Positions 1-8,930 of a stretch of DNA of 64,000 nt are shown piece by piece. Numbering within the stretch: position 1 is the stretch's first letter; every line of letters starts with the position of its first letter. The stretch spans positions 486,899 through 550,898 of the forward strand of contig JAPNUO010000002.1 in assembly GCA_026627065.1 (NCBI GenBank), given 5' to 3'. The DNA is from Bacillota bacterium (GTDB lineage Bacteria > Bacillota > Sulfobacillia > Sulfobacillales > Sulfobacillaceae). Under the pieces are notes generated by a model, which had not been told where the DNA came from, did not search any database, and saw nothing but the letters and a program-made list of their open reading frames with translations. Both the position numbers and the translations under genes were made by a program.

Positions 1-207
1 GAGGAGCTGGCTCAAAAGATCCGGGACAACGCGCCGCTGACGGTGGCAGCCACCCGCCGCATGATCTATTTGACGACGGAAATGGGCCGCACTGCCGCGT
101 GGGATGTGGCCGACGCGCTGTTTGAGCCGGTTTATGCCAGTGAAGACGCCCTGGAAGGGCCCCGGGCGTTTAAGGAGCGGCGCCGACCGCAGTGGAAGGG
201 GCGGTAA
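1..207 (+). CDS. enoyl-CoA hydratase, C-terminal fragment (cut by window start)
   Basis: The first 68 codons read in frame to a TAA at 205-207. The end of the product has the pattern SEDALEGPRAFKERRRPQW, typical of the C-terminus of crotonase-superfamily enoyl-CoA hydratases (the EG..AF.EKR.P.F signature). The catalytic part lies outside the window. These enzymes hydrate trans-2-enoyl-CoA in beta-oxidation and in the Atu/Liu terpene and leucine routes, which suits the following genes. The next gene starts 5 bp after the stop, so the two are probably co-transcribed. Specificity cannot be told from this fragment. Confidence 0.85.
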   Translation, partial: EELAQKIRDNAPLTVAATRRMIYLTTEMGRTAAWDVADALFEPVYASEDALEGPRAFKERRRPQWKGR

Positions 208-211
208 TCAC

Positions 212-1555
212 ATGAGCCGCCGAGATTTTGTGCGAATTGGCTGGGGCTCGGCATATGCCGATGACAACCTCGATCCGGCGGAGGATTTGGCGCGGTGGGG
301 CGACCTCGATGCCTTGTGCTTTGACGCCTTGGCCGAGCGCACGCTGGCGTTGGCGCAGATCCGGCGGGAGCAGAATCCGGAAGAGGGGTACGATGCTCGG
401 CTGGAGGAATTTGCCCGGCGCTTTTTGCCCTATGCGGCGCGTGGCTTGACGCTGGTGACCAACATGGGAGCCGCGAATCCCCGAGCGGCGGGACGGCGTC
501 TCAGAGCGTGGGCCCGCCAGCAAGGACTGCATGCGCTTCCTATTGCCGTCGTGGAAGGGGACGATGTGCTGGCCGAGGTGCAGTCCAAGGATGTGTGGAT
601 TGAGGAAATTGGCGCGCCTCTCCGCGCTCTCAAGGGGCGCGTGGTCTCGGCCAACGCCTATCTCGGGGCCGATCCCGTCATCCAAGCGCTTCGGGAGGGC
701 GCGCGCGTCGTCATTGGCGGACGCATTGCCGATCCCTCCTTAGGCCTCGCCGTGATGAGCCACTATTTCGGCTGGGCGGCGGACGACTGGCAGCGCCGAG
801 GGCAAGGCATCGTGGTGGGACACCTTCTCGAATGCGGAAGCCATGTCACCGGAGGCAATTACGCCGATCCCCCATATCGCGTCGTCCCCGGCTTGGACCG
901 CTTAGGCATGCCCTGGGCCGAGGTTGGCCCCGACGGCGCGGCGGTCATTTCCAAGCTGCCCCAAGCCGGCGGCTATGTGACGGAAAACACGGTCAAAGCG
1001 CAGTTGGTTTACGAGATCCACGATCCCGCCCGCTATTACACACCGGATGTGGTCGCGGACTTCACCCAAGTGACGGTGAACGCCGTGGGCCCTGACCGGG
1101 TTCGAGTCGAAGGAGGGACCGGAACCCCTGCGCCAGCGACGCTCAAAGTGCTCATTGGCGTCGACGAAGGATACCAGGCGGAAGCCGAAATCGGATTTGC
1201 GGGGCCGGGCGCGTATGACCGCGCGCGGCTGTGCGAGGACGTGCTGCGGTCCCGGTACGAGCGCTGGTACCGCACGGCTTGCGACGACATGCGCCTTGAT
1301 CTTATTGGCGTCAATGCCACCTTTGGCCCTGCGGCTCCAAGCCCGGCGGCGCCTCCCCACGAGATCCGCGTGCGGCTCGCCGTGGCGACGCCGGACCGCG
1401 ACGTGGCCGAGCGGATCACCCGCGAGGTGGAATGGCAGTATTTCGGACCGGCTGGCGGGGGCGGCGTGCGGCGTCGGGTGACGCGGCGCCTGGCGATGTA
1501 TAGTGCCGCCATTCCCCGGGATGCCGTCACTCCGCGGGTTGTGTGGCCCGAATAG
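212..1555 (+). CDS. acyclic terpene utilisation AtuA-type protein, large domain (DUF1446)
   Basis: A 447-residue protein of the AtuA/DUF1446 family. Visible family features are the N-terminal GWGSAYADDN stretch, the VTNMGAANPRAAG motif and the GGRIADPSL motif. AtuA belongs to the acyclic terpene (citronellol/geraniol) cluster of pseudomonads; its biochemical role is unresolved, so only the family is assigned. The start is ATG 212, behind a GGGGCGG stretch and just after the hydratase stop; the frame stays open to 104, but that part overlaps the hydratase gene. The ferredoxin-fold domain often fused to this protein is a separate gene immediately downstream. Confidence 0.85.
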   Translation: MSRRDFVRIGWGSAYADDNLDPAEDLARWGDLDALCFDALAERTLALAQIRREQNPEEGYDARLEEFARRFLPYAARGLTLVTNMGAANPRAAGRRLRAWARQQGLHALPIAVVEGDDVLAEVQSKDVWIEEIGAPLRALKGRVVSANAYLGADPVIQALREGARVVIGGRIADPSLGLAVMSHYFGWAADDWQRRGQGIVVGHLLECGSHVTGGNYADPPYRVVPGLDRLGMPWAEVGPDGAAVISKLPQAGGYVTENTVKAQLVYEIHDPARYYTPDVVADFTQVTVNAVGPDRVRVEGGTGTPAPATLKVLIGVDEGYQAEAEIGFAGPGAYDRARLCEDVLRSRYERWYRTACDDMRLDLIGVNATFGPAAPSPAAPPHEIRVRLAVATPDRDVAERITREVEWQYFGPAGGGGVRRRVTRRLAMYSAAIPRDAVTPRVVWPE

Positions 1556-1567
1556 GAGGGACTTTTT

Positions 1568-1942
1568 GTGCACGTGTTGCTGAGGGAAGTGGCGTTCACC
1601 AGGTCGGGAGACAAAGGCGACACCTCGAACATTGGGGTGGTGCCCTACCGGGCTCAGGACTGGGAATGGCTCAAAGAACAGCTGACGGTGGAGCGGGTGG
1701 CGGACGTGTTTGATGGCTTGGTGAAAGGTCCCATCCGCCGTTATGAACTGCCCGGTATTTGCGCGCTGAATTTTGTTCTCGAGCGCGCGCTGTCCGGGGG
1801 CGTCTCGCGTTCACTGAATCTAGATGCCCACGGCAAGGCGTGGGGCAACTTGCTGTTGACTGTGTCTGTGGAAGCGCCGGACGGCTGGGAGCCTTACTGG
1901 CCTTACGTAGACCATGAAACCGGAAAAGAGGAGTCATCGTGA
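1568..1942 (+). CDS. AtuA-like ferredoxin-fold small protein
   Basis: A 124-residue protein whose N-terminus (LREVAFTRSGDKGDTSNIGV) carries the RSGDKG(D/N)..N signature of the small AtuA-like domain. In many bacteria this domain is fused to the C-terminus of the large AtuA domain; here the two are adjacent genes 12 bp apart. The start is GTG 1568, preceded by GGAGGG at about 1555-1560. Its last bases overlap the GTG of the acetoacetyl-CoA synthetase gene, which indicates translational coupling. It probably forms a complex with the preceding protein (inference). Confidence 0.8.
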   Translation: MHVLLREVAFTRSGDKGDTSNIGVVPYRAQDWEWLKEQLTVERVADVFDGLVKGPIRRYELPGICALNFVLERALSGGVSRSLNLDAHGKAWGNLLLTVSVEAPDGWEPYWPYVDHETGKEESS

Positions 1943-3909
1943 GTGACGAAGAGGCGAGAATCTTATGGAGTCCGTCTCCTGATCGTCAGGCCCATTCCCG
2001 GCTGGCGGAATGGATGGCCTGGCTTCGCCGCTACGGATATACGTTCTCGAACTACGAGGATCTCTGGGCCTGGTCGACGACCGAGCTGGAATCCTTTTGG
2101 GATGCGGTGTGGCATTATTTTGACCTCGGTGACCATGGCCGGGGCCCCGTGTTGACGACCCGGCGGATGCCGGGAGCCCGCTGGTTTCAGGGAAGCTCGG
2201 TCAATTATGCGGAAGCGCTGCTTCGCCAATTTACGCAGCCCGACCGCATCCTGGCCGTCTCGGTGGACGAAACCGGCCGGCGCGACGTTTGGCGCGTCGG
2301 CGATTTCAAACGCGTAGTCGGCGCCCTGCAAGCGCAGTTCCGGGCGTGGGGGATTGGCCCCGGAGACCGCGTGGCGGCCTACCTCCCCAATGTGGGAGAG
2401 ACGCTGGCGGCTTTTGTCGCCACAGCAGGTTTGGGTGCCATTTGGTCGGTGGCCTCGCCGGATTTCGGCACCCCAAGCGTAATTGACCGCTTTCGCCAAA
2501 TCGCGCCCCGGGTGCTGCTGGTTATCGACGGCTACTGGTATCACGGCCGTTATTTCGATCGCCGGGAGGAAGGACGGCGGATTGCCGAAGGACTGCCATC
2601 GGTTGAGCATGTCATTGCGCTAAGCCGCCATGGCCCAGGGGATCCCTGGATTCAGGGCGGTGTGTCGTGGGACGCGGTGCTCGGGCGAAAGGAGCTCCCG
2701 ACCTTTGTGCCGGTGGAGTTTTCCCACCCGCTCTGGATTCTTTACTCCTCTGGCACTACGGGACTGCCCAAAGCCATCGCGCATAGTCACGGAGGCATGT
2801 TGCTCAGCCATTTGGTCAACGCGGCGTTTCACATGGATTTGCGGCCCGAGCACCGCTTTTTTTGGTACACCACGACAGGATGGATGATGTGGAACGTGGT
2901 GGTCAGCGCGCTTCTGATGGGGTCGCAAGTGGTGTTGTACGATGGCAGCCCCTCATATCCCTCGCCGGAACGCTTGTGGCGGCTGGCGGACGATGAGGAG
3001 TTGACCTTTTTAGGGACTAGCGCGGCGTTTTTGCAGCAATGCATGAAACTGGGGGTGGAACCCGGACGCACGTGTCGCCTGGCGTCCCTGACCACCATCG
3101 GGTCGACCGGATCGCCCTTGCCGCCGGAAGCATACGACTGGGTCTACCGTGCGGTGAAGTCCGATGTGTGGCTCGCGCCGGCCAGCGGCGGCACGGACGT
3201 CTGCGGCGCCTTCGTCGGAGGATCGCCGCTTCATCCCGTGCGGCGGGGAGAAATGCAGTGCCGAGCGCTCGGCGCGGCAGTCCACGCGTTTGACAGCGAC
3301 GGTCAGGACTTGGTCGAGGCCGTGGGCGAACTTGTCATCACCCAACCCATGCCGGCCATGCCCCTCAAATTTTGGGGCGATGAGAGCGGCGCCCGCTACC
3401 GCGCCAGCTATTTTTCGATGTATCCCGGAGTGTGGCGGCATGGGGACTGGATTCGCATTACCCGGGAGGGGGGTGCGATCATTTACGGACGCTCTGACTC
3501 AACCATTAACCGTTACGGGGTGCGGATGGGGTCCAGCGAGATTTACCGGGCGGTGGAAAGCGTGCCGGCGGTGATGGATAGCCTGGTGGTGGACTTGGAG
3601 GGGCTTCACGGCCGATCCTTTATGCCGCTCTTCGTCAAGCTCAGAGAGGGCGCGGTCTGGACGCCAGACCTCAAGGCCGCCATTCTCCAGGCCATTCGCG
3701 ACCATTTAAGTCCGCGGCATCTGCCGGACGACGTAGTCGTGGTGGCGGACATTCCCAAAACGTTAAACGGCAAAAAGCTGGAGGTTCCTATTCGCAAAAT
3801 CTTGGCCGGCACGCCGGTGGAAGAAGCGGTGAACCCGGATGCCATGATGAATCCTGAAAGCTTGGCACCGTTTGTGGCCTACGCGGCGGCGCTGCGCGAA
3901 CACCTTTAG
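1939..3909 (+). CDS. aacS: acetoacetyl-CoA synthetase
   Basis: A 656-residue ANL-superfamily ligase, the usual length for acetoacetate-CoA ligase. The P-loop-like motif YSSGTTGLPKAIAHSHGG is near residue 270. Aromatic-rich stretches HRFFWYTTTGWMMWN and PASGGTDVCGAFVGG are characteristic of the AacS branch, and the catalytic lysine is in KTLNGKKLEVPIRK near the C-terminus. It converts acetoacetate, ATP and CoA to acetoacetyl-CoA, which thiolase can split. Acetoacetate is the end product of HMG-CoA lyase in leucine and isoprenoid degradation, so the gene fits this operon. The GTG start at 1939 overlaps the previous stop by 4 bp. Confidence 0.92.
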   Translation: MSDEEARILWSPSPDRQAHSRLAEWMAWLRRYGYTFSNYEDLWAWSTTELESFWDAVWHYFDLGDHGRGPVLTTRRMPGARWFQGSSVNYAEALLRQFTQPDRILAVSVDETGRRDVWRVGDFKRVVGALQAQFRAWGIGPGDRVAAYLPNVGETLAAFVATAGLGAIWSVASPDFGTPSVIDRFRQIAPRVLLVIDGYWYHGRYFDRREEGRRIAEGLPSVEHVIALSRHGPGDPWIQGGVSWDAVLGRKELPTFVPVEFSHPLWILYSSGTTGLPKAIAHSHGGMLLSHLVNAAFHMDLRPEHRFFWYTTTGWMMWNVVVSALLMGSQVVLYDGSPSYPSPERLWRLADDEELTFLGTSAAFLQQCMKLGVEPGRTCRLASLTTIGSTGSPLPPEAYDWVYRAVKSDVWLAPASGGTDVCGAFVGGSPLHPVRRGEMQCRALGAAVHAFDSDGQDLVEAVGELVITQPMPAMPLKFWGDESGARYRASYFSMYPGVWRHGDWIRITREGGAIIYGRSDSTINRYGVRMGSSEIYRAVESVPAVMDSLVVDLEGLHGRSFMPLFVKLREGAVWTPDLKAAILQAIRDHLSPRHLPDDVVVVADIPKTLNGKKLEVPIRKILAGTPVEEAVNPDAMMNPESLAPFVAYAAALREHL

Positions 3910-3956
3910 GATTTTTCCGAAGAAGAGCGCACTGAATCAATCAAAGGGGAATCTGG

Positions 3957-5495
3957 ATGACACATCGAGAGTTAGCGGACGCGCTCCGAGCACGCATGGA
4001 GGCGGCGCGTCAAGGCGGTGCCGAAAAATATCGGATGCGCATCAAGGAACAAGGGAAAATGCTGGTGCGCGAACGCATCCAGGAGTTGTTGGACGCGGAA
4101 AGCGCATGGATCGAGGACGGCCTTTTGGCCAGGACATTGGATTCGGGGCTCGCGGCCGATGCCGTCGTCACCGGGGTGGGCTTGGTGCACGGGCGCCCTG
4201 TAGCCATCATTGCCAACGACCCTACGGTGAAAGCCGGGGCATGGGGGCGGGTCACGGTGCAGAAGATCTTGCGCCTGCAGGACTTGGCGGTCAAGGCTAA
4301 AATTCCCCTGGTCTACATGCAGGATTCCGCAGGCGCTCGGCTGGACGAGCAATTCGACATTTTTTTGGATCGGCATCATGCAGGCAAGATTTTTTACAAC
4401 CAGATCCAGATGTCAGGGGTCATCCCCCAAATTTGCGTGCTGTTCGGCCCGTCGCCGGCCGGGGCCGCATACCTTCCGGCTTTCTGCGACGTGGTGATCA
4501 TGATTGAAGGGCAAAGCTCGAGTTATATCGGCTCGCCCCGAATGGCGGAAATGGCGACCGGCGAAAAAGTCAGCATGGAACAGCTGGGAGGCGCTCGCAT
4601 GCACTGCGCTCAAAGCGGGCTGGGGGACGTGCTGGTGAGCGACGAAAGCACGGCGATTGACTGGGTAAAGCGCCTCTTAACCTACTTGCCCCCGGCCTGG
4701 GATCAAAAGCCGCCGCAAGAGGACAGCCGTCCGCCTCGCGTGACCACACCCATCGAAGACATTGTACCTGCGCCGCAGAATGTGCCCTACGATGTGCATC
4801 AACTGATCGAGGCCCTGGTTGACGGCGACTCCTTTGTGGAACTGAAGGCGCTGTTTGCCCCGGAATTGGTGGTGGGCTTCGCGCGGCTCGGCGGGCGCGC
4901 CTTGGGCGTGTTGGCCAACAATTCGAAGGTCAAGGGCGGGGTCCTGTTTCCCGACTCCGCGGACAAAGGGGCGTGGTTTGTGGAGCTGTGCCACGCGTAC
5001 GGCTTGCCGCTGCTCTTCCTCCAGGACATCTCGGGTTTTATGGTGGGGAGTCAAGTGGAGCGGCAAGGCATCATTCGCCGCGGAGCCAAAATGCTGGCGG
5101 CGGTGGCTTCGGCGACCGTTCCGCGGATTGCCGTGCTGGTCCGCAAGGCTTACGGCGCCGGGTACATGGCGATGTCCGGCGCGTCGTTTCAGGCCGACAT
5201 GGTGCTTGCGCTGCCCACAGCCAAGGCGGCCATCATGGGGCCGGAAGCCGCCATTAATGCCGTGTATTACAACAAAATTCAGTCACTGCCGGAATCGGAG
5301 CGCGCGCAGTTTGTCGCCGAGCAAGAGGCGCGTTATGCCCAGGATATGGATATTTTGCGGGGAGCTTCAGAGTTTTACATTGACGCAGTCATTCCGGGCG
5401 ACGCGTTGCGCGAGGAGTTGATTTTCCGCTTTCAGCTTTTAGAGGAGAAGCGGGAGCGCGGACCAGAACGGCGTACGATGGTGATTCGGGGGTAA
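3957..5495 (+). CDS. acyl-CoA carboxylase carboxyltransferase (beta) subunit
   Basis: A 512-residue biotin-dependent carboxyltransferase with tandem crotonase-fold halves. The first half carries YMQDSAGARLDEQ and FGPSPAGAAYLPAF. The second carries LFLQDISGFMVGSQVE, RKAYGAGYMAMSG and MGPEAAINAVYYNKI, which form the acyl-CoA and carboxybiotin oxyanion sites. Length and motifs match the methylcrotonyl-, geranyl- and propionyl-CoA carboxylase beta family. The Atu/Liu-like neighbours favour methylcrotonyl- or geranyl-CoA (inference). No biotin carboxylase/biotin carrier alpha subunit lies in this window, so the partner must be encoded elsewhere or upstream. The start is ATG 3957. Confidence 0.9.
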   Translation: MTHRELADALRARMEAARQGGAEKYRMRIKEQGKMLVRERIQELLDAESAWIEDGLLARTLDSGLAADAVVTGVGLVHGRPVAIIANDPTVKAGAWGRVTVQKILRLQDLAVKAKIPLVYMQDSAGARLDEQFDIFLDRHHAGKIFYNQIQMSGVIPQICVLFGPSPAGAAYLPAFCDVVIMIEGQSSSYIGSPRMAEMATGEKVSMEQLGGARMHCAQSGLGDVLVSDESTAIDWVKRLLTYLPPAWDQKPPQEDSRPPRVTTPIEDIVPAPQNVPYDVHQLIEALVDGDSFVELKALFAPELVVGFARLGGRALGVLANNSKVKGGVLFPDSADKGAWFVELCHAYGLPLLFLQDISGFMVGSQVERQGIIRRGAKMLAAVASATVPRIAVLVRKAYGAGYMAMSGASFQADMVLALPTAKAAIMGPEAAINAVYYNKIQSLPESERAQFVAEQEARYAQDMDILRGASEFYIDAVIPGDALREELIFRFQLLEEKRERGPERRTMVIRG

Positions 5496-5497
5496 GG

Positions 5498-6175
5498 ATG
5501 GGACAGCGTGCCGGGCAATCTCGCTTAGAACAGCGGAAGGCCAAACGCCGACAAGAAATTTTGGCCGTCGCGGCTCAGCTCTTTCGCACGCGCGGTTACG
5601 ACGGGACGACCGCGGACGCCATCGCCGAGGCCGTGCATTTGACCAAGTCGGCGCTCTATACCTATGTGGGCAGCAAAGAAGAAATTGCCGTTCTGTTGCT
5701 GCAAGAGGTCGTTCGCGCGCTGTTAGCCGATGCCGCGGCCATCGACGCGCGACCGATCACGCCCCAAGAGAAAATTCGCGACCTCATCGTGCGCCACGTG
5801 GTCGTGGTGGGGCATCATCCAGCCTCGTCGCTACTGTTCCTTCATTCGGAACACATGCTGTCGCCGGAAAAATATCCTCATCTTTATGCGCTGCGCGACC
5901 AATACGAAGGATACTGGCGGCGCTGGATTCACCAGGCGCAGGAAATGCGCGCCATTGATGTGAGATCGGAGAAAATCGCCGGATGGCTCATCTTGGGGAG
6001 CCTCAATTGGGTCATCCGCTGGTTTTCGCCCGCCGGGCCGTTCTCCGCCGAAGACATTGGAGAGGAATTTGCCCGCATTTTGCTGCGCGGTTTGGGGGCG
6101 CAGGACGGCAATTCAGAAGGGGAGACTCATCATGTGGTTGACAGAGGAGCAGTCCGCCATTCTCGCGTTGATTGA
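5498..6175 (+). CDS. TetR-family transcriptional regulator
   Basis: A 225-residue regulator with a classic TetR N-terminal helix-turn-helix at about residues 15-60 (RRQEILAVAAQLFRTRGYDG, then TADAIAEAVHLTKSALYTYV). The ligand domain contains conserved SLLFLHSEHMLSPEKY, often seen in FadR/KstR2-like regulators of acyl-CoA operons. It starts 2 bp after the carboxyltransferase stop and overlaps the acyl-CoA dehydrogenase start by 44 bp, so it is embedded in the operon it probably represses in response to an acyl-CoA (inference). Confidence 0.88.
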   Translation: MGQRAGQSRLEQRKAKRRQEILAVAAQLFRTRGYDGTTADAIAEAVHLTKSALYTYVGSKEEIAVLLLQEVVRALLADAAAIDARPITPQEKIRDLIVRHVVVVGHHPASSLLFLHSEHMLSPEKYPHLYALRDQYEGYWRRWIHQAQEMRAIDVRSEKIAGWLILGSLNWVIRWFSPAGPFSAEDIGEEFARILLRGLGAQDGNSEGETHHVVDRGAVRHSRVD

Positions 6176-7280
6176 CCAGATTGCGGCCCGCTACCCCCGC
6201 CGCTACTGGCTTCAAAAGGCGAGGGCCGGCGAGTTTCCCGAAGAGCTGTGGCAAGCTCTGGCCCAGGCCGGCATTTTAGGGCTGGCCATTCCCGAGCAGT
6301 ACGGGGGCAGCGGGCTCGGCCTGCAAGAAATGGCGTTGGTGCAAGAGCGCTTGGCCGAACACGGCATTCCCTTGCTGTTGTTGGTGGTTGGGCCTGGGCT
6401 CAGCCTCATGATCCTGGCCAAACATGCCAGCGAGTCCATGAAAGCGCAAGTGCTGCCGGCGGCGAGCCGGGGCGAACGCGTGTTTTGTTTTGGCATTACC
6501 GAGGCGGCTGCGGGATCCAACACCTGGAGAATTGCCACCACGGCGGAGCGCCAGGGGCGGGAGTGGGTGATCACCGGCACGAAGCACTTCATTAGCGGGG
6601 CCGACCGGGCGGACGACCTGTTGGTAGTGGCCCGCACGCGCCCGTATGCGGCGGACAGCCGGGAGGGGCTGTCGCTGTTTGTCGTTAACCTCAAAAGTCC
6701 CGGGGTTCGGCTAACGTGGGAGCCCATGCACCTCACGGCGGCGGAGCACCAATTTCAGGTGACGCTCGACCACGTTCGCGTGCCGGACGAAGCGCTGGTG
6801 GGGGAGGAAGGCGCCGGCGCCCGGTATTTGTTTGACGGGCTGAATCCCGAGCGCATCAACGTGGCGGCCTTGGCCGTGGGACTCGGGCGCCACCTTCTGA
6901 ACCGGGCGGTGTCGTACGCGAAGGAGCGCGTGGTCTTTGATGCCCCCATTGGCGCGCGCCAGGGCATTCAACATCCGCTGGCGGAAGCGAAAATTCATGT
7001 GGAATTGGCCGCCGCCATGAATCGATATGCGGCCATGGCTTACGATCAGCAGGAAGACGCCGGGGCTTGGGCGAATATGGCCAAGGTGGGAGCCGTGGAT
7101 GCGGCTTTGGAAGCCGCGGATATCGCCATTCAGGTCCATGGGGGAAACGCGTTTAGTGAAGCCTATGATCTTTTGTCGCTGTGGGAGTTGGTGCGCTTGT
7201 TCAAAACGGCGCCGGTGGCGCGGGAATTGGCACTCAATTACGTCGGCGAGCACGTGCTGGGCTTGCCAAAAGCGCTATAG
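6132..7280 (+). CDS. acyl-CoA dehydrogenase
   Basis: A 382-residue flavoprotein of the usual ACAD length. N-terminal helical domain with ILGLAIPEQYGGSGLG; middle beta domain with CFGITEAAAGSNTWRIATTA and TGTKHFISGADRADD, which bind FAD; C-terminal domain with FDAPIGARQGIQHPLAEAKI and VHGGNAFSEAYDLLSLWE. It oxidises an acyl-CoA to the 2-enoyl-CoA, passing electrons to ETF. The chosen start is ATG 6132, after GGGGAGA and consistent with family length; the frame stays open to 6057 inside the TetR gene. Substrate is undetermined; a branched-chain or citronellyl-CoA substrate would fit the operon. Confidence 0.92.
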   Translation: MWLTEEQSAILALIDQIAARYPRRYWLQKARAGEFPEELWQALAQAGILGLAIPEQYGGSGLGLQEMALVQERLAEHGIPLLLLVVGPGLSLMILAKHASESMKAQVLPAASRGERVFCFGITEAAAGSNTWRIATTAERQGREWVITGTKHFISGADRADDLLVVARTRPYAADSREGLSLFVVNLKSPGVRLTWEPMHLTAAEHQFQVTLDHVRVPDEALVGEEGAGARYLFDGLNPERINVAALAVGLGRHLLNRAVSYAKERVVFDAPIGARQGIQHPLAEAKIHVELAAAMNRYAAMAYDQQEDAGAWANMAKVGAVDAALEAADIAIQVHGGNAFSEAYDLLSLWELVRLFKTAPVARELALNYVGEHVLGLPKAL

Positions 7281-7331
7281 CGCCTTTCTGCCCGCAGTCG
7301 ACAGAAAAGTGGGAAGAGAGGGAGGATATTG

Positions 7332-8930
7332 ATGAGTTTACCAACCAGGACGCGGCGCGACCATGAATCGGAGGCGGAGTTTCTTGAGCGGCTGCACGCC
7401 AAATATCAAGGGCCCGCCACCATGGATCGCATGCTCCAGAGATCGGTTGAGCAATTTGGCGACAAGGTGGCGCTCGTGGATGGGCAGGGCACGCGCCTGA
7501 CGTACCAGGCGATGTGGCAGACGATTCAAAAGCTCGCGGGCGGCCTGTACGGGTTAGGCCTCGAGGCAGGCGAACGGGTGGCGGTCATGATGAGAAGCCA
7601 TGCCCGTTATGTGATGAGCTATTATGCGGTGATTACTTCTCACTTGGTGCTGGTGCCGTTAAACGTGCGCCTGGCGCCGCCGGAACTCGCGTACATCCTC
7701 AGCAACGCCGGCGTTCAGGCGATTCTCGCCGACCGGGAATTTCAGCCCGTCATCGAGGCCGCCTTGCGTTCGCTGAATCGCGAGCTTCCGCGCATCTGGA
7801 CGGAAGCGGGTGAGGGCCTCGCGTGGGACGGCTTGCTTTTGGAGCCAAAGGCGCCCCCGACCATTGAAGAATCGTCGCTCGCCGCCATTTACTACACGTC
7901 GGGGACGACCGGGCAGCCCAAAGGGGCCATGATTACGCACCTCAATATGGTGGCCGTCGGTCAGCAAAACGTGGAAGCCTGGTATTTTGACTCACCGGAC
8001 GTGGTGGAACTCGAAATTTCGCCGCTCTTTCACGTGTCGTTTCAGGAGTTTGGCCCGCCAGTCCACGCGGTGGGGGGCACGCTGGTGGTGGACAACTTTT
8101 CGCCGGCGCGCAGTCTGGATCTCATCGAACAAGAGCGGATCAATTCATTTTTTGCCGTCCCTTCCATGCTGTTTCTCATGCTCGCCGAACTTGAAAAAAA
8201 GCCGCGCGACGTGTCGTCTGTCCGCCTGGTGAAATACGGCGGCGCGCCGATGCCTCAGGAAAAGATCCGAGACGTGCAGCAGATTTTTTCGAAGGCGCTG
8301 TTAGTGCAAGGCTTTGGCCAGACCGAATCGACGGGCATGATTGCCGTGACGTGGCCGGAGGATGTGGCCGAAGTCCCGCTGTCGACGGGTCGCGCCATCT
8401 CAGGATGTCAGATTCGCATCGTGGACGACGAGGACCGCGACTTGCCCCCGGGTCAAGTGGGAGAAGTGGTGGCCAAGGGGCCGCAAATTATGGCGGGGTA
8501 CTGGGAAAATCCCGCCGCAACCGCGGAGACGCTGAGAGGCGGCTTCCTTCATACCGGCGATCTGGGATATCTCGACGAGAAAGAGCGGCTCTACATTGTC
8601 GACCGCAAGAAGGATTTGATCATTCGAGGCGGGCAAAACATCTATTCAGCGGAAGTGGAAGAAGCCCTGTATACCCACCCGGCGGTAGGCGAAGCCGCGG
8701 TGGTGGCACAGCCTGATCCCATTTATGGCGAAGTGGTGGCGGCCTTTATCCGTCTGAAGCCCGGGTGGACGGTGACAGGGGAAGAACTGGGTCATCACCT
8801 GGCGGACCGGATTGCCGTCTACAAACGGCCCGTCACCTATCGCTTCGTGGAAGATTTTCCGCGGACAGCGAGTGGCAAGATTCGGAAAGTCGAACTGCGC
8901 GAGCAACTCCGCAAAGCGGCCTCGGTGTAA
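7332..8930 (+). CDS. acyl-CoA synthetase (AMP-forming)
   Basis: A 532-residue ANL-family ligase. Motif A3 (AIYYTSGTTGQPKGAMITH) is near residue 180, A5 (GFGQTESTGM) near 335, A7/A8 (HTGDLGYLDEKERLYIVDRKKDLIIRGG) near 415, and the A10 lysine is in PRTASGKIRKVELRE near 515. It activates a carboxylic acid to its CoA thioester and is the likely entry enzyme of this pathway. The start is ATG 7332 behind GGGAGGA; a TTG at 7329 is too near that site. It is the last gene of the operon; no hairpin terminator is obvious after it. Confidence 0.92.
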   Translation: MSLPTRTRRDHESEAEFLERLHAKYQGPATMDRMLQRSVEQFGDKVALVDGQGTRLTYQAMWQTIQKLAGGLYGLGLEAGERVAVMMRSHARYVMSYYAVITSHLVLVPLNVRLAPPELAYILSNAGVQAILADREFQPVIEAALRSLNRELPRIWTEAGEGLAWDGLLLEPKAPPTIEESSLAAIYYTSGTTGQPKGAMITHLNMVAVGQQNVEAWYFDSPDVVELEISPLFHVSFQEFGPPVHAVGGTLVVDNFSPARSLDLIEQERINSFFAVPSMLFLMLAELEKKPRDVSSVRLVKYGGAPMPQEKIRDVQQIFSKALLVQGFGQTESTGMIAVTWPEDVAEVPLSTGRAISGCQIRIVDDEDRDLPPGQVGEVVAKGPQIMAGYWENPAATAETLRGGFLHTGDLGYLDEKERLYIVDRKKDLIIRGGQNIYSAEVEEALYTHPAVGEAAVVAQPDPIYGEVVAAFIRLKPGWTVTGEELGHHLADRIAVYKRPVTYRFVEDFPRTASGKIRKVELREQLRKAASV

